A DNA stretch of 64,000 bases, taken from NCBI RefSeq assembly GCF_008124835.1, contig NZ_VNHW01000001.1, positions 124,001 to 188,000 on the forward strand, written 5' to 3'. Position numbers and translations under genes: made by a program. Below are positions 29,369 to 38,102 of this stretch, piece after piece; the stretch's first letter is position 1; every line of letters starts with the position of its first letter. The notes under the pieces are model-generated. The model did not search any database. It saw only the letters and a program-made list of their open reading frames with translations, and had not been told where the DNA came from. Source of the stretch: Blastococcus xanthinilyticus. GTDB taxonomy: Bacteria > Actinomycetota > Actinomycetes > Mycobacteriales > Geodermatophilaceae.

Positions 29369-30256
29369 ATGAGCAAGGAGATCTTCGTGGCCTTCGGCGT
29401 CGACGTCGACGCCGTGGGTGGCTGGCTGGGCTCGTACGGCGGGGAGAACTCGCCGGACGACATCTCCCGGGGCGTGTTCGCCGGCGAGGTGGGCGTGCCC
29501 CGCCTGCTGGAGCTGTTCCGCCGTCGCGAGCTGCCGAGCACCTGGTTCTGGCCCGGCCACTCGATCGAGACGTTCCCGGAGCAGTTCGACGCCTGCGTGG
29601 CGGCCGGGCACGAGATCGGCGTCCACGGCTACAGCCACGAGAACCCGATCGCGATGAGCCGGGAGCAGGAGCAGGCGGTCCTCGACCGCTGCATCGACCT
29701 GATCGAGCAGCGGGCCGGACGCCGGCCCACCGGCTACGTCGCCCCTTGGTGGGAGTTCAGCGGCGTCACCAACGAGCTGCTGCTCGAGCGCGGCATCACC
29801 TACGACCACTCGCTCATGCACCGGGACTTCGAGCCGTACTACGTCCGGGTCGGCGACTCGTGGACGAAGATCGATTACGCGGCGCCCGCGGAGAGCTGGA
29901 TGGCGCCGCTGGTCCGCGGCGAGGAGACCGACCTGGTCGAGATCCCGGCGAACTGGTACCTCGACGACCTGCCGCCGATGATGTTCATCAAGTCCAGCCC
30001 CAACAGCCACGGCTTCGTGAACCCGCGGGACATCGAGCAGATGTGGCGCGACCAGTTCGACTGGGTCCACCGCGAGATGGACTACGCGGCCTTCACCATG
30101 ACCATCCACCCCGACGTCTCCGGCCGCCCCCAGGTGCTGCTCATGCTGGAGCGGCTGATCGAGCACATCAACGCCCACGACGGCGTCCGGTGGGCGACGT
30201 TCGACCAGATCGCCCAGGACTTCCTGCGCCGCTCCCCCCGGACCGGGCCGGCCTAG
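29369..30256 (+). CDS. Polysaccharide deacetylase-family hydrolase (HpPgdA/PuuE-like)
   Basis: A 295-residue NodB-fold protein without signal peptide. Key residues are the N-terminal [11 protein letters not shown] with paired Asp, [13 protein letters not shown] with the His-x3-His metal pair, and [10 protein letters not shown] late. The internal cytosolic form with DVDA at the start resembles the Helicobacter HP0310/allantoinase PuuE branch, whose members act on cyclic imides or allantoin as well as sugars, so peptidoglycan deacetylation is not assured. AAGGAGC precedes the ATG. Co-directional with asparaginase, hinting at amide or imide nitrogen scavenging. Confidence 0.85.
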   Translation: MSKEIFVAFGVDVDAVGGWLGSYGGENSPDDISRGVFAGEVGVPRLLELFRRRELPSTWFWPGHSIETFPEQFDACVAAGHEIGVHGYSHENPIAMSREQEQAVLDRCIDLIEQRAGRRPTGYVAPWWEFSGVTNELLLERGITYDHSLMHRDFEPYYVRVGDSWTKIDYAAPAESWMAPLVRGEETDLVEIPANWYLDDLPPMMFIKSSPNSHGFVNPRDIEQMWRDQFDWVHREMDYAAFTMTIHPDVSGRPQVLLMLERLIEHINAHDGVRWATFDQIAQDFLRRSPRTGPA

Positions 30257-30298
30257 CCGGGCAGCACGCCGGGGGCTGCACGGCCGCCCGTCGTTGTG

Positions 30299-30304
30299 TA
30301 CGCT
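30299..30304 (+). promoter_or_regulatory. Leaderless -10 hexamer TACGCT
   Basis: TACGCT lies seven bases before the ATG at 30312, within a locally AT-richer stretch that follows the deacetylase stop. Confidence 0.45.
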
Positions 30305-30311
30305 CGTTCTT

Positions 30312-30902
30312 ATGGGTGCCGACGCGACGGACCAGCGGACCATGCGCGAGCGGATGCTCGCCGGGGACCTCTACATCGCCGACGACCCGGAGCTCGCCGA
30401 GGCGAGCGCCCGGGCGCTGGACCTCGCCGATGCCTACAACGCCACGACGGCGCGCCAGGGGCCCTTGCGCCGCCGGCTGCTCGAGCAGCTGCTCGGCGCG
30501 ATCGGCGAGGGCACCGAGCTGCGGCCTCCGCTGCGCGTCGACTACGGGAGCCACCTGCGCATCGGCGCCCGCTGCTTCGCCAACTTCGGGCTCGTCGCGC
30601 TCGACGTCGCACCGATCACCATCGGCGACGACGTGCAGATCGGGCCCAACGTCCAGCTGCTCACCCCGACCCACCCGGTCGAGCCGGGGCCGCGCCGGGA
30701 GAAGTGGGAGGCGGCGGAGCCGATCACCATCGGGGACAACGTCTGGCTGGGTGGCGGGGCGATCGTGCTGCCCGGCGTGACGATCGGCGCGAACACGGTC
30801 GTCGGGGCCGGCGCGGTGGTCACCCGGGACCTGCCCGCCGACGTGGTCGCCGTGGGCAACCCGGCCCGCGTCGTCCGGACCCTGGGACCGGACGACCGGT
30901 GA
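30312..30902 (+). CDS. Maltose/galactoside O-acetyltransferase family (LbH hexapeptide)
   Basis: A 196-residue acetyltransferase. It opens with the Maa signature RERMLAGDLYIADDPELAEASARALDLADAYNAT. The left-handed beta-helix follows with hexapeptide repeats: IGARCFANFGLVALDVAPITIGDDVQIGPNVQL, then ITIGDNVWLGGGAIVLPGVTIGANTVVGAGAVV. The active-site His lies in LTPTHPVE. It acetylates sugars with acetyl-CoA, probably as detoxification. Its stop overlaps the TetR gene by four bases, so the regulator is co-expressed. Confidence 0.9.
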   Translation: MGADATDQRTMRERMLAGDLYIADDPELAEASARALDLADAYNATTARQGPLRRRLLEQLLGAIGEGTELRPPLRVDYGSHLRIGARCFANFGLVALDVAPITIGDDVQIGPNVQLLTPTHPVEPGPRREKWEAAEPITIGDNVWLGGGAIVLPGVTIGANTVVGAGAVVTRDLPADVVAVGNPARVVRTLGPDDR

Positions 30903-31462
30903 GCCGGCCCGCCACCGGCCTCCGGCGCACCCGCCGGCACGACCCGGACCGACGCGAGCGGCTGGTCGCGACCACCCTCGAGGTCATCGCCACCCGCGGC
31001 GTGGCCGGGACGTCGCACCGGGCGATCGCCCGTGCCGCCGACGTCCCCCTGGGGTCGCTGACCTACCACTTCACCTCCCTCACCGAGCTCCTCGCCGCGG
31101 CGTTCACCCGGCACGTCGACGCGGTCGCCGCCCGGTTCGACGAGCGCATGCGCGCCGCGCCCGACCGGCCGGCCGCCCTGGAGGCGCTGACCGAGCACGT
31201 CACCGGCGACCTCCTCGGCTCCTCCCGCGACCTCGTGCTCGCCGTCGAGCTCTACGTCGCGGCCGCGCGCGACCCCGCTCTGCGCGCCGTCACCCAGGAC
31301 TGGATGTCCCGCAGCCGGCGCAGCCTGGAGCGCCACCTCGACCCCGTCACCGCCCGGGAGGTCGATGCGCTGGTGGAGGGCCTGGTCCTGCACAGCGCCC
31401 TGTCCACCGACCCGATGACCCCCGAGCAGCTCCGCGCCGCCCTCCACCGGTTCGCCGGCTGA
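30899..31462 (+). CDS. TetR-family transcriptional regulator
   Basis: A 187-residue repressor. The helix-turn-helix lies at about residues 20-65: RLVATTLEVIATRGVAGTSHRAIARAADVPLGSLTYHFTSLTELL. The rest is the variable ligand-binding helical domain. GTG overlaps the acetyltransferase stop (GTGA). It probably controls its own operon and perhaps the MFS gene 21 bases downstream. Confidence 0.9.
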   Translation: MSRPATGLRRTRRHDPDRRERLVATTLEVIATRGVAGTSHRAIARAADVPLGSLTYHFTSLTELLAAAFTRHVDAVAARFDERMRAAPDRPAALEALTEHVTGDLLGSSRDLVLAVELYVAAARDPALRAVTQDWMSRSRRSLERHLDPVTAREVDALVEGLVLHSALSTDPMTPEQLRAALHRFAG

Positions 31463-31483
31463 CCCCCGACCTGGATCCCCGCC

Positions 31484-32698
31484 ATGCCCGTCGCTCCCCC
31501 GACCGCCGACCCGGGCCGCCTGCGGCGCGCCCGCGGCGCGGTCTCCGCCTGCTTCTTCCTCAACGCGGTGTTCTTCGCCGGCCTGGTGCCGCGGCTGCCC
31601 GAGATCAAGGACGCGCTGGCCCTCAGCAGCACCGCGCTGGGCCTGGCCCTGGCGGCGATGCCGCTGGGTGCGCTCCTGGCGGCGCTGTTCGCCGCGCCGA
31701 TCAACCGCCGGTTCGGTTCCGGGCCGGTCGCCTCGTTCGGCCTCGCCCTGCTCGGCATCGCCGTCTGGACGGCGGCGGTCTCCCCCACGTGGTGGGGGCT
31801 GGCCGGCGCCCTGCTCGTCCTGGGCGCGCTCGACGCCATCGTGGACGTCGCCCAGAACGCGCACGGCCTGCGGGTGCAGCGGCTCTACGGGCGCAGCATC
31901 ATCAACTCGTTCCACGGCCTCTGGAGCGTCGGCGCGGTCACCGGCGGGGTGCTCGGCTCGGCCGCGGCCGGGCTGCGCGTCCCGCTCGGCGTCCAGCTGG
32001 GGGTCGCAGCCGTCGTCTTCGGGGCCGCCGCCCTGGTCATCTCCCGCCACGTGCTCCCCGGGCCCGACGAGCCGGAGCCGGTCGCCGGCGAGGTGCGGGC
32101 CGAGCGGCCGCGGCGGCGGGCCGCGTTCCCGGCGCTGGCCCTGCTCGGCGTGCTGGCCGCCTGCGGGGCGTTCGTGGAGGACGTCGGCGCCTCGTGGAGC
32201 GCGCTCTACCTGCGCACCGAGCTGGCGGCCGGGCCCGCGGTCGCGGGGCTGGGGTTCGTCGCGCTCTCGGTGGCGATGACGGTCGGGCGGCTCACCGGCG
32301 ACCGCGTCGTCGACCGGTTCGGCCAGCGCCGGGTGGCGCGGGCCGGCGGCGCGCTCGCCGCGTTGGGGATGGGGCTGGCCCTGGCCGTCCCGTCGGTGAC
32401 CACCACCCTGATCGGGTTCGCGCTGGCCGGCCTCGGCGTCGCCACCCTGATCCCGGCGGTCTACCAGGCGGCCGACGAGCTGCCGGGGCTGCCGCACGGC
32501 ACCGGTCTGGCGGTGATCAACTGGCTGCTGCGGATCGGGTTCCTGCTGTCGCCGCCGCTGATCGGCGCCGTCGCCGACGCGGTGAGCCTCCGTGCCGCGC
32601 TGGTCGCGGTCGTGGTCGCCGGGGTGGGCGCGCTGGTGCTCGGCCGGGCACTGCCGAACCGCGGGGCCACCGCGCCGCCGGCCGGTGCCGCGCCCTGA
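31484..32698 (+). CDS. MFS transporter (YbjJ/FucP-like)
   Basis: A 404-residue transporter with about twelve hydrophobic helices. The N-terminus FFLNAVFFAGLVPRLPEIKDAL and the phrases DAIVDVAQNAHGLRVQRLYGRSIINSFHGLWSVGA are typical of the YbjJ-like MFS branch related to sugar symporters. Substrate unknown. It lies 21 bases behind the TetR gene on the same strand and is likely a target of that regulator. Confidence 0.88.
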   Translation: MPVAPPTADPGRLRRARGAVSACFFLNAVFFAGLVPRLPEIKDALALSSTALGLALAAMPLGALLAALFAAPINRRFGSGPVASFGLALLGIAVWTAAVSPTWWGLAGALLVLGALDAIVDVAQNAHGLRVQRLYGRSIINSFHGLWSVGAVTGGVLGSAAAGLRVPLGVQLGVAAVVFGAAALVISRHVLPGPDEPEPVAGEVRAERPRRRAAFPALALLGVLAACGAFVEDVGASWSALYLRTELAAGPAVAGLGFVALSVAMTVGRLTGDRVVDRFGQRRVARAGGALAALGMGLALAVPSVTTTLIGFALAGLGVATLIPAVYQAADELPGLPHGTGLAVINWLLRIGFLLSPPLIGAVADAVSLRAALVAVVVAGVGALVLGRALPNRGATAPPAGAAP

Positions 32699-32714
32699 CG
32701 CGACACCGGCCGGC
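32677..32714. terminator. Bidirectional terminator between convergent genes
   Basis: GCCGGCCGGTG at 32677-32687 pairs perfectly with CACCGGCCGGC at 32704-32714. The loop contains the MFS stop codon. The convergent PGPGW gene ends at 32727. Confidence 0.4.
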
Positions 32715-32726
32715 GCGGCCGACCGG

Positions 32727-33191
32727 TCAGTCGGCCGCCGGCCGGGCCACCCGGTAGGCGCCGCCGCCCTCGGGCGTCCCGGCGTGCGACCGGGACTCCA
32801 GGACCTTCTCCTGACGGCGGGCGAAGAGCACCGTGCCGACCAGGAACAGGCCCGAGATGATCAGGATCACCGCGGTGAAGGCGTTGACGAACGGCAGCTC
32901 CACACCGATGAGCGCGAGGACGCCCAGGGCGACCAGCACGAGTGCCGCGAGGACGGCGCCGAGCGCCCGCAGCGGGCTCTTGCCGACCTCCTCGATGCCC
33001 TGCTGCGCCTTCTCCACGGCGTAGTCGAGCGGCTTCTTGGCCCAGGCGAAGCGGGTGGCCAGGATGGCCAGCCCCGCGGCCACGAGCACGAAGCCCGGTC
33101 CGGGCAGCACCAGCAGGCCGATCCCGGCGAGGGTCAGCAGGCCGCCCAGGGCGGCGATCACGGCAGTCTTCACCGTTCGGTTGTGCCCCAC
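32727..33191 (-). CDS. PGPGW-type transmembrane protein
   Basis: A 154-residue membrane protein with two N-terminal helices around the signature GIGLLVLPGPGFVLVAAGLAILATRFAWAKKPLD, then two more helices at about 70-110, and a short polar tail. It belongs to the small actinobacterial PGPGW membrane family; function unknown. It lies 44 bases downstream of the DAHP synthase gene on the same strand. Confidence 0.75.
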   Translation of the reverse strand: MGHNRTVKTAVIAALGGLLTLAGIGLLVLPGPGFVLVAAGLAILATRFAWAKKPLDYAVEKAQQGIEEVGKSPLRALGAVLAALVLVALGVLALIGVELPFVNAFTAVILIISGLFLVGTVLFARRQEKVLESRSHAGTPEGGGAYRVARPAAD

Positions 33192-33235
33192 CGAAGTGGT
33201 TCCATGCGCGCCGCCGCCCGTGGAGCGGCGTGTCC

Positions 33236-34456
33236 TCAGCCCCCGGCGCGCCGGGACCGCACGGCCGCGGCGAGCCCGGCCAGCATCTCCTCGGTGGTGC
33301 CGGGGTCCACGCAGGCGTCGGTGACGCTCTTGCCGTACTCGAGCGCCCCGGGGTGCCGCTGGTCGAGGTCCTGCCGCCCCGCGACCAGGTTGCTCTCCAC
33401 CATGACGCCGCGGATCGCCTGCTCACCGCCGGCGACCTGCCCGGCCAGGTCGCGCACGACCTCGATCTGGCGGAGGTGGTTCTTCTGGCTGTTGCCGTGC
33501 GAGGCGTCCACCACGACGACCTCGGGGAGACCACGCGCCGCGAGCTTCGCCTTCGTGCCGGCGATGTGCGCCGCGGAGTAGTTCGGGCCGTCCTTGTCAC
33601 CGCGCAGGATGACGTGCCCGGTGTCGTTGCCGGTGGTCGAGAGCTGGGCGCTCACCCCGTGGGCGTCCACGCCGAGGAACTGGTGCGGCGCGCGGGCGGT
33701 CATGACCGCCTGGATGGCGGCGTCGATGCTGCCCTCCGGCGAGTTCTTGAACCCCACGACGGAGGAGAAGCCGGACACCCGCTCCCGGGCGGTCTGGTCG
33801 GTGACGTTCCGCGCCCCGACGCCGTTGTAGGTGACCAGGCCGTTGACGTACTGCGGCGTCAGGGCGTTCAGCGGCTCGGCGGCCACCGGCACGCCGAGCG
33901 CGGTGATGGAGCACATCAGCAGCCGGGTGGCGACCAGGCCGACGCTGATCCGGCTGGAGCCGTCGAGGAACGGGTCGTAGGCGAACCCCTTCCAGTCGAC
34001 CTCGGTCCGCGGCTTCTCGGTGTAGGTCCGCATCAGGATCTCGAGGTCGGCGCCGTGCCGCTCCCGCATGCGGGCGAGGAAGCCGGCGTACTCCAGCGCC
34101 GCCACCGGGTCGTGGATCGAGCAGGGCCCGGCGATGACGGCCAGCCGGTCGTCGGCGCCGGTGACGATGCCGGTCACCGCCCGGCGCCCGGCCCGGGTCG
34201 TGGCCGCGGACGCCGGCGACAGCGGGACGACGGTGGCGACGGCGGCCGGGGTGACCACGACGCTCGAGCCGGTGATCCGCGTGTTCACCAGGTCGGACAG
34301 GTCGACGTCGTCGGCCGGCCCGACGGCCAGCCGGCGCTCGACCTCGGGCAGCAGCTCCCGCAGGGACGCCTCGATCTGCCCGTTGACCCGCCCCTGCACC
34401 TCCAGCAGCAGGTCGGCGATCCGCGTGGCGGCGTCCAGGAGCCGGTCAGCCGGCAT
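33236..34456 (-). CDS. 3-deoxy-7-phosphoheptulonate (DAHP) synthase, class I
   Basis: A 406-residue enzyme condensing phosphoenolpyruvate and erythrose 4-phosphate, the first step of aromatic biosynthesis. It is AroF/G/H-like: AGPCSIHDP (from residue 109), LMRTYTEKPRTEVDWKG, VGFKN, PNYSAAHI, DASHGNSQK and GVMVESNLV. Two oddities are visible. The GPCSIHD motif lies near residue 110, about 50 residues later than in E. coli AroG, so there is an extra N-terminal segment. And the usual GARTTESQ reads GARNVTDQ. The PEP-binding Arg is kept. GAGGAG precedes the ATG. Confidence 0.92.
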   Translation of the reverse strand: MPADRLLDAATRIADLLLEVQGRVNGQIEASLRELLPEVERRLAVGPADDVDLSDLVNTRITGSSVVVTPAAVATVVPLSPASAATTRAGRRAVTGIVTGADDRLAVIAGPCSIHDPVAALEYAGFLARMRERHGADLEILMRTYTEKPRTEVDWKGFAYDPFLDGSSRISVGLVATRLLMCSITALGVPVAAEPLNALTPQYVNGLVTYNGVGARNVTDQTARERVSGFSSVVGFKNSPEGSIDAAIQAVMTARAPHQFLGVDAHGVSAQLSTTGNDTGHVILRGDKDGPNYSAAHIAGTKAKLAARGLPEVVVVDASHGNSQKNHLRQIEVVRDLAGQVAGGEQAIRGVMVESNLVAGRQDLDQRHPGALEYGKSVTDACVDPGTTEEMLAGLAAAVRSRRAGG

Positions 34457-34513
34457 GGGGTCTCCTCGGTCGTTCCGGTCGGCGCCGGCGACTCGGCGTC
34501 AGGACTCGGCGCG

Positions 34514-34548
34514 GGCCGCGGAGCCGCCGGCCGGCGGCTCCCGCGGCC
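34514..34548. repeat. Long inverted repeat in the DAHP synthase/diguanylate cyclase divergent region
   Basis: A perfect 20-base palindrome at 34521-34540 is extended to a 17-bp stem with one bulge by GGCCGCG (34514-34520) and CGCGGCC (34542-34548). It starts 58 bases upstream of the DAHP synthase ATG and would lie in its mRNA leader. The surrounding gap (34457-34705) holds no other clear gene; a TAACCT -10-like hexamer is at 34637-34642. Confidence 0.5.
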
Positions 34549-34705
34549 GTGCGCAGAGCCAATCACAGCCCGCGGCAGAACGGACCCGCGAGCGTGTGAC
34601 CTGCCCGGACACCCGGTACGAGAGCCCAGGGTGCAGTAACCTCCGCTGACGCGCACCGCCGCTGCGGCGGCGGGGCTCGACGGGGGCGAGGAGGCGGGTG
34701 GCTCG

Positions 34706-36193
34706 GTGCACCGCAGGGCTCGGCTGTTCCTCGGCGTGCTGGCCGTCGTCGGCGCCGGATCGGTGGCGGTCGAGCTGGCCCGGTCGCTGCCGGGGCTGAC
34801 CGACGCCCCGGCCGTCTGGCTGGTCGTGACCGCCGCCGTGGCCCTGCTGCTGTTCTCCCCGGTGACCGTCGGACGCCGGGACCGCGCCAACCACATGACC
34901 TTCGGCGAGACCGCCGCGGTGCTCGCGTTCGCGGCCCTGCCGCCGGCCGCCGCGGCGCTGTCCTGCGGGGCCGCCGCCACGGTGCTGGTGCTGTCGCTGC
35001 GGACCCGCGCGGAGAACCGGCTGTTCAACGCCGCGTCGACGTTCACCGCGGCGGCGGCCGGCGCCCTGACCGCCGCGGCCCTGCAGGCGGCCCAGGTGCC
35101 GACCCTGGTCGCCGCCGCGGCGGCCGCGGTGGTCTTAGGCACGCTGAGCCACCTGCAGGTGGTCACCGTCCTCAGCCTCGACCGGGGACGGCTGATCGAG
35201 GGGCTCGGCACCGGGCTGCGCCAGCTCGCCGTGGTCGAGGCCGCGGGCGTGGCGCTGGGTCTGGTGCTCGCCCCGGTCCTGCTGCGCGATCCGGCCGGTG
35301 CGTGGCGGTTGCTGCCACTGCTCCTGGTCCTGGCCGTGCTCAGCCGCCGGCACAGCCGCCTGGGCTCCGAGCGTGACCTGCTCGACGCGCTGGCCGAGGC
35401 CACCGCCGACCTGCACTCCTCGCTGCGCCAGGACCAGGTGCTCGACGCCCTGCACGCGCACGCCGCCCGGCTGCTGCCCGGCAGCGAGGTGGCCCTGCAG
35501 GCCGACCCACCGCTCCCCTCTCAGGTCGGTGAGGCCGTCGAGGACGGCGCCCTCTGGCTGGTCGCCCGCAGCGGGGCCGGGCAGGTCGGGGTGCCCGCGG
35601 AGCAGCGGGTCCTGTCCGGGCTCGCCGCCGCCGCCCGCCGGGCCCTGGACAACGCCCGGCTGCACCGCACCGTGGAGGAGCAGGCGCGCACCGACGCGCT
35701 GACCGGTCTGCCCAACCGGGGAGCGCTGCTGCGGCACCTGGACCGGGAGCTGGCGCGCACCCGACGGCACGGCGGCCACCTCGCGCTGGCCTTCCTCGAC
35801 CTGGACGGGTTCAAGCGGGTGAACGACCTGCACGGCCACGAGGCGGGGGACGCGGTCCTGGTCGAGCTGGCCGCCCGGCTGCGCGGCGAGGTCCGCGCCG
35901 AGGACCTCGTCGCCCGGCTGGCCGGCGACGAGTTCTGCGTGGTGCTCGCCGACGTCACCGACCGCGCGCAGGCCGGCACGCTGGCCGAGGAGCTGCGCGG
36001 CCGGCTGGACACCGAGCTGGGCGCCCGCGGCATCGGCGTCAGCATCGGGGTGGCCCTCGCCCCCGACGACGGCGCGGACACCGACGCGCTGCTGCACGCC
36101 GCCGACCTGGCGATGTACGCCGACAAGGCCGCCCGCTGCTCCCCCGGCGGGCCGCGCTCGCTGCGCGACGGGATGCCGGCCGAGGAACGCTGA
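34706..36193 (+). CDS. Membrane diguanylate cyclase (GGDEF protein)
   Basis: A 495-residue protein. The first 220 residues or so hold several membrane helices of a MASE-like sensor, a GAF-like segment follows (about 225-315), then a GGDEF domain: DALTGLPNRGALLRHLDREL, LAFLDLDGFKRVND, and the active site as AGDEF (406-410). RAED (397-400), five residues upstream, is an intact inhibitory I-site. It should make cyclic di-GMP. Codon 144 is TTA, a very rare codon in such a genome. GTG 34706 is preceded by GAGGAGG at a long 11-base spacing. Confidence 0.9.
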   Translation: MHRRARLFLGVLAVVGAGSVAVELARSLPGLTDAPAVWLVVTAAVALLLFSPVTVGRRDRANHMTFGETAAVLAFAALPPAAAALSCGAAATVLVLSLRTRAENRLFNAASTFTAAAAGALTAAALQAAQVPTLVAAAAAAVVLGTLSHLQVVTVLSLDRGRLIEGLGTGLRQLAVVEAAGVALGLVLAPVLLRDPAGAWRLLPLLLVLAVLSRRHSRLGSERDLLDALAEATADLHSSLRQDQVLDALHAHAARLLPGSEVALQADPPLPSQVGEAVEDGALWLVARSGAGQVGVPAEQRVLSGLAAAARRALDNARLHRTVEEQARTDALTGLPNRGALLRHLDRELARTRRHGGHLALAFLDLDGFKRVNDLHGHEAGDAVLVELAARLRGEVRAEDLVARLAGDEFCVVLADVTDRAQAGTLAEELRGRLDTELGARGIGVSIGVALAPDDGADTDALLHAADLAMYADKAARCSPGGPRSLRDGMPAEER

Positions 36194-36265
36194 ACCGGCG
36201 GCCGCCCGGACCGCCCCGCCGCCGCATCCGGGGCGCCGGGACGCCGGTCGTGCCAGGGTGGCGGG

Positions 36266-36469
36266 GTGTTCTTCCTCTTCGGCTTCGGCTCCAAGCAGCG
36301 GCACGAGGGACCCGGGGAGGTGCGCACCTGCGCGCGGTGCGGGAACACCACCCAGTGGGCGCGGATCCGCCGGTACCGGCAGCTCTCGGTGTTCTTCGTC
36401 CCCGTCGCCCGGTGGGGACGCCGCCGGTTCGAGGTCTGCGGGATCTGCGGGAACACCGTCCCGGCCTGA
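36266..36469 (+). CDS. Small zinc-ribbon protein
   Basis: A 67-residue protein: a short hydrophobic start MFFLFGFGSK, then two Cys-x2-Cys knuckles (CARCGN and CGICGN) about 35 residues apart, as in zinc-ribbon domains. Role unknown; such proteins are often linked to membrane or RNA-binding complexes. GTG lies six bases after CAGGGT. Confidence 0.7.
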   Translation: MFFLFGFGSKQRHEGPGEVRTCARCGNTTQWARIRRYRQLSVFFVPVARWGRRRFEVCGICGNTVPA

Positions 36470-36496
36470 CGCCGTCACCGCCGTCGTCCCGACCGG

Positions 36497-37360
36497 TCAG
36501 CCGCGCTCCGCTGCCGTGCCGGCCGGCAGCCGGCGGTCCGGCCGCACTCCGAGCCCCGCCCGGCCGGTGTGCCCGTACCAGGCGGCGAAGAGCGCCACCA
36601 GCAGGACCAGCTCGCCGAGGTGCCCGCCGTAGTACATCCACTGCGCCGCCCGCTCGATCTCCGCCACCCCGTGCCCGCTGCCCGGAGGCAGCTCCGGGGC
36701 ACGCGCGTGGAGCAGCTTGGCCAGGAAGGCGTGCGCGCCGCCGGCTCCGACGAGAACGGCGACGCGGACGGCCATGCCGGGGCGGCGGGGAGCCGGGTCA
36801 GGGCCCGCGACCGCCCAGGCGTACAGGTAGCCGGAGAGCAGGAAGTGCAGGTGCAGCGCGGAGTGCACCGGCTCGGAGCGGGTGCTGAGCGCGTAGAGCG
36901 GGGTGAGGTACAGCAGGTACAGCAGCCCGACGGCGAGCACGGCCGCGACGGCCACGTGCGAGACCAGGTGCACCACGCGCGCGCGGAGGACGGCGGCGAC
37001 CGCCCGGCGGCCGCGCACCGGCAGCACGGCCAGCAGCAGGGTCCCGGGGGCGCCCAGCACGAGCGCGATCGGGGCGTACATGCCGAGCAGCAGGTGCTGG
37101 GCCATGTGGCCGCCCGCCGTCCCCGCCCCGATCGCCGGGGACAGCGCGACACCGGCCAGGACGGTGCCGAGCAGGAAGCTCGCCGTCCGCGCGCTGCTCC
37201 AGCGCCGCCCGCTGCCCCGCAGCCGGCCGGCACCCACGAGGTAGCCGGCCGCCGGGAGGACCGCGACGAGCGCCGGCACCACCCAGCCGGCCCACGGATC
37301 TCCCCCGGGGTCCGCGCCGCCGTGCGCCAGCAGCACGGGGCCGAGGCCGGCGGCGGTCAA
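36497..37360 (-). CDS. Cytochrome c oxidase assembly protein, CtaG/caa3 family
   Basis: A 287-residue membrane protein with about seven helices and the caa3-CtaG signature: GGHMAQHLLLGMYAPIALVLGAPGTLLL, HLVSHVAVAAV, HSALHLHFLLSGYLYAWAVAGPDPAPRR and MYYGGHLGELVLLVALF. The conserved His residues suit copper handling during oxidase assembly. The start is TTG at 37360, overlapping the upstream stop (TTGA); no better start fits the length. Coupled with a DUF2243 gene, a known pairing. Confidence 0.88.
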   Translation of the reverse strand: MTAAGLGPVLLAHGGADPGGDPWAGWVVPALVAVLPAAGYLVGAGRLRGSGRRWSSARTASFLLGTVLAGVALSPAIGAGTAGGHMAQHLLLGMYAPIALVLGAPGTLLLAVLPVRGRRAVAAVLRARVVHLVSHVAVAAVLAVGLLYLLYLTPLYALSTRSEPVHSALHLHFLLSGYLYAWAVAGPDPAPRRPGMAVRVAVLVGAGGAHAFLAKLLHARAPELPPGSGHGVAEIERAAQWMYYGGHLGELVLLVALFAAWYGHTGRAGLGVRPDRRLPAGTAAERG

Positions 37361-37839
37361 CGCCCGCGGTCCGCCGGTCGCCCCTCGTCCCGGGACCGCC
37401 AGGCCAGGACGGCCCCGAGGAGCAGCAGCGCCAGCCCCGCCCCGTTCCAGGCCAGGTCGTAGGGCAGCAGGTCGACGTCGTAGCGGACCTGGTGCACCCG
37501 CAGGAGCTTGTGGTCGACCAGCCCGTCGAACAGCTGGAACGCCCCGAGGCCCAGCACGAAGGCCGACCCCGCGGAGCGGCGGGCCAGCGTTCCGCGCCGC
37601 CGGAGCTCGGCGAACGAGAAGAAGCCCGCGACCAGCAGGACCAGGTAGACCGTCTGGAGCAGTCCGTCGGAGAGGAGCGCGACGTCGAGGGTGGCGCGGT
37701 CGTAGAAGTGGTGCCAGCTCAGCAGCTGGTGGAACACCACCTCGTCCACGGCCGCCATGACGGCGATGCCGAGAGCGATGCCGGTCAGGGACGACCGGCG
37801 ACGGTCGACCGGCGCTGACCGGGCCCCTGTGCTCGTCAC
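37357..37839 (-). CDS. DUF2243 membrane protein
   Basis: A 160-residue membrane protein with four helices and the DUF2243 pattern: GIALGIAVMAAVDEVVFHQLLSWHHFYD, DGLLQTVYLVLLVAGFF, LGAFQLFDGLVDHKLLRVHQVR and DLAWNGAGLALLLLGAVLAWR. The many histidines suggest metal or haem binding, but the family function is unknown. GTG 37839 follows GGAGTGG. It overlaps the CtaG-like gene, so both probably serve respiratory copper metabolism. Confidence 0.85.
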   Translation of the reverse strand: MTSTGARSAPVDRRRSSLTGIALGIAVMAAVDEVVFHQLLSWHHFYDRATLDVALLSDGLLQTVYLVLLVAGFFSFAELRRRGTLARRSAGSAFVLGLGAFQLFDGLVDHKLLRVHQVRYDVDLLPYDLAWNGAGLALLLLGAVLAWRSRDEGRPADRGR

Positions 37840-38102
37840 CGTGCCACTCCCCCCGCCGCCCGGGCCTGCCCCCGCTGTAGCCCGGACGGCGACCGGCCAC
37901 ACACGGGCCCGGCACCGCGCCGACGGAGGCGGCCGCCCCGGGTGGCGCGGTCAACAAGTGACGAACCGAACCGGTCCGTCTCGTTCCCTCCACCCTTCTC
38001 CCCGCCCACCCATCTCCCTACGGTGGGTATCAGCACGGAAGCGCAGCGTCGCCGGCGGTGAGCCGGCTCGGTGCCCCGTGGCCCGCCACCGAGAGGAACG
38101 AC

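Noticed and set aside
30542..32497. A 651-codon minus-strand frame opposite the acetyltransferase, TetR and MFS genes
   Set aside because: Same GC-bias shadow; it crosses three real genes and encodes a G/R/Q-rich sequence without motifs.
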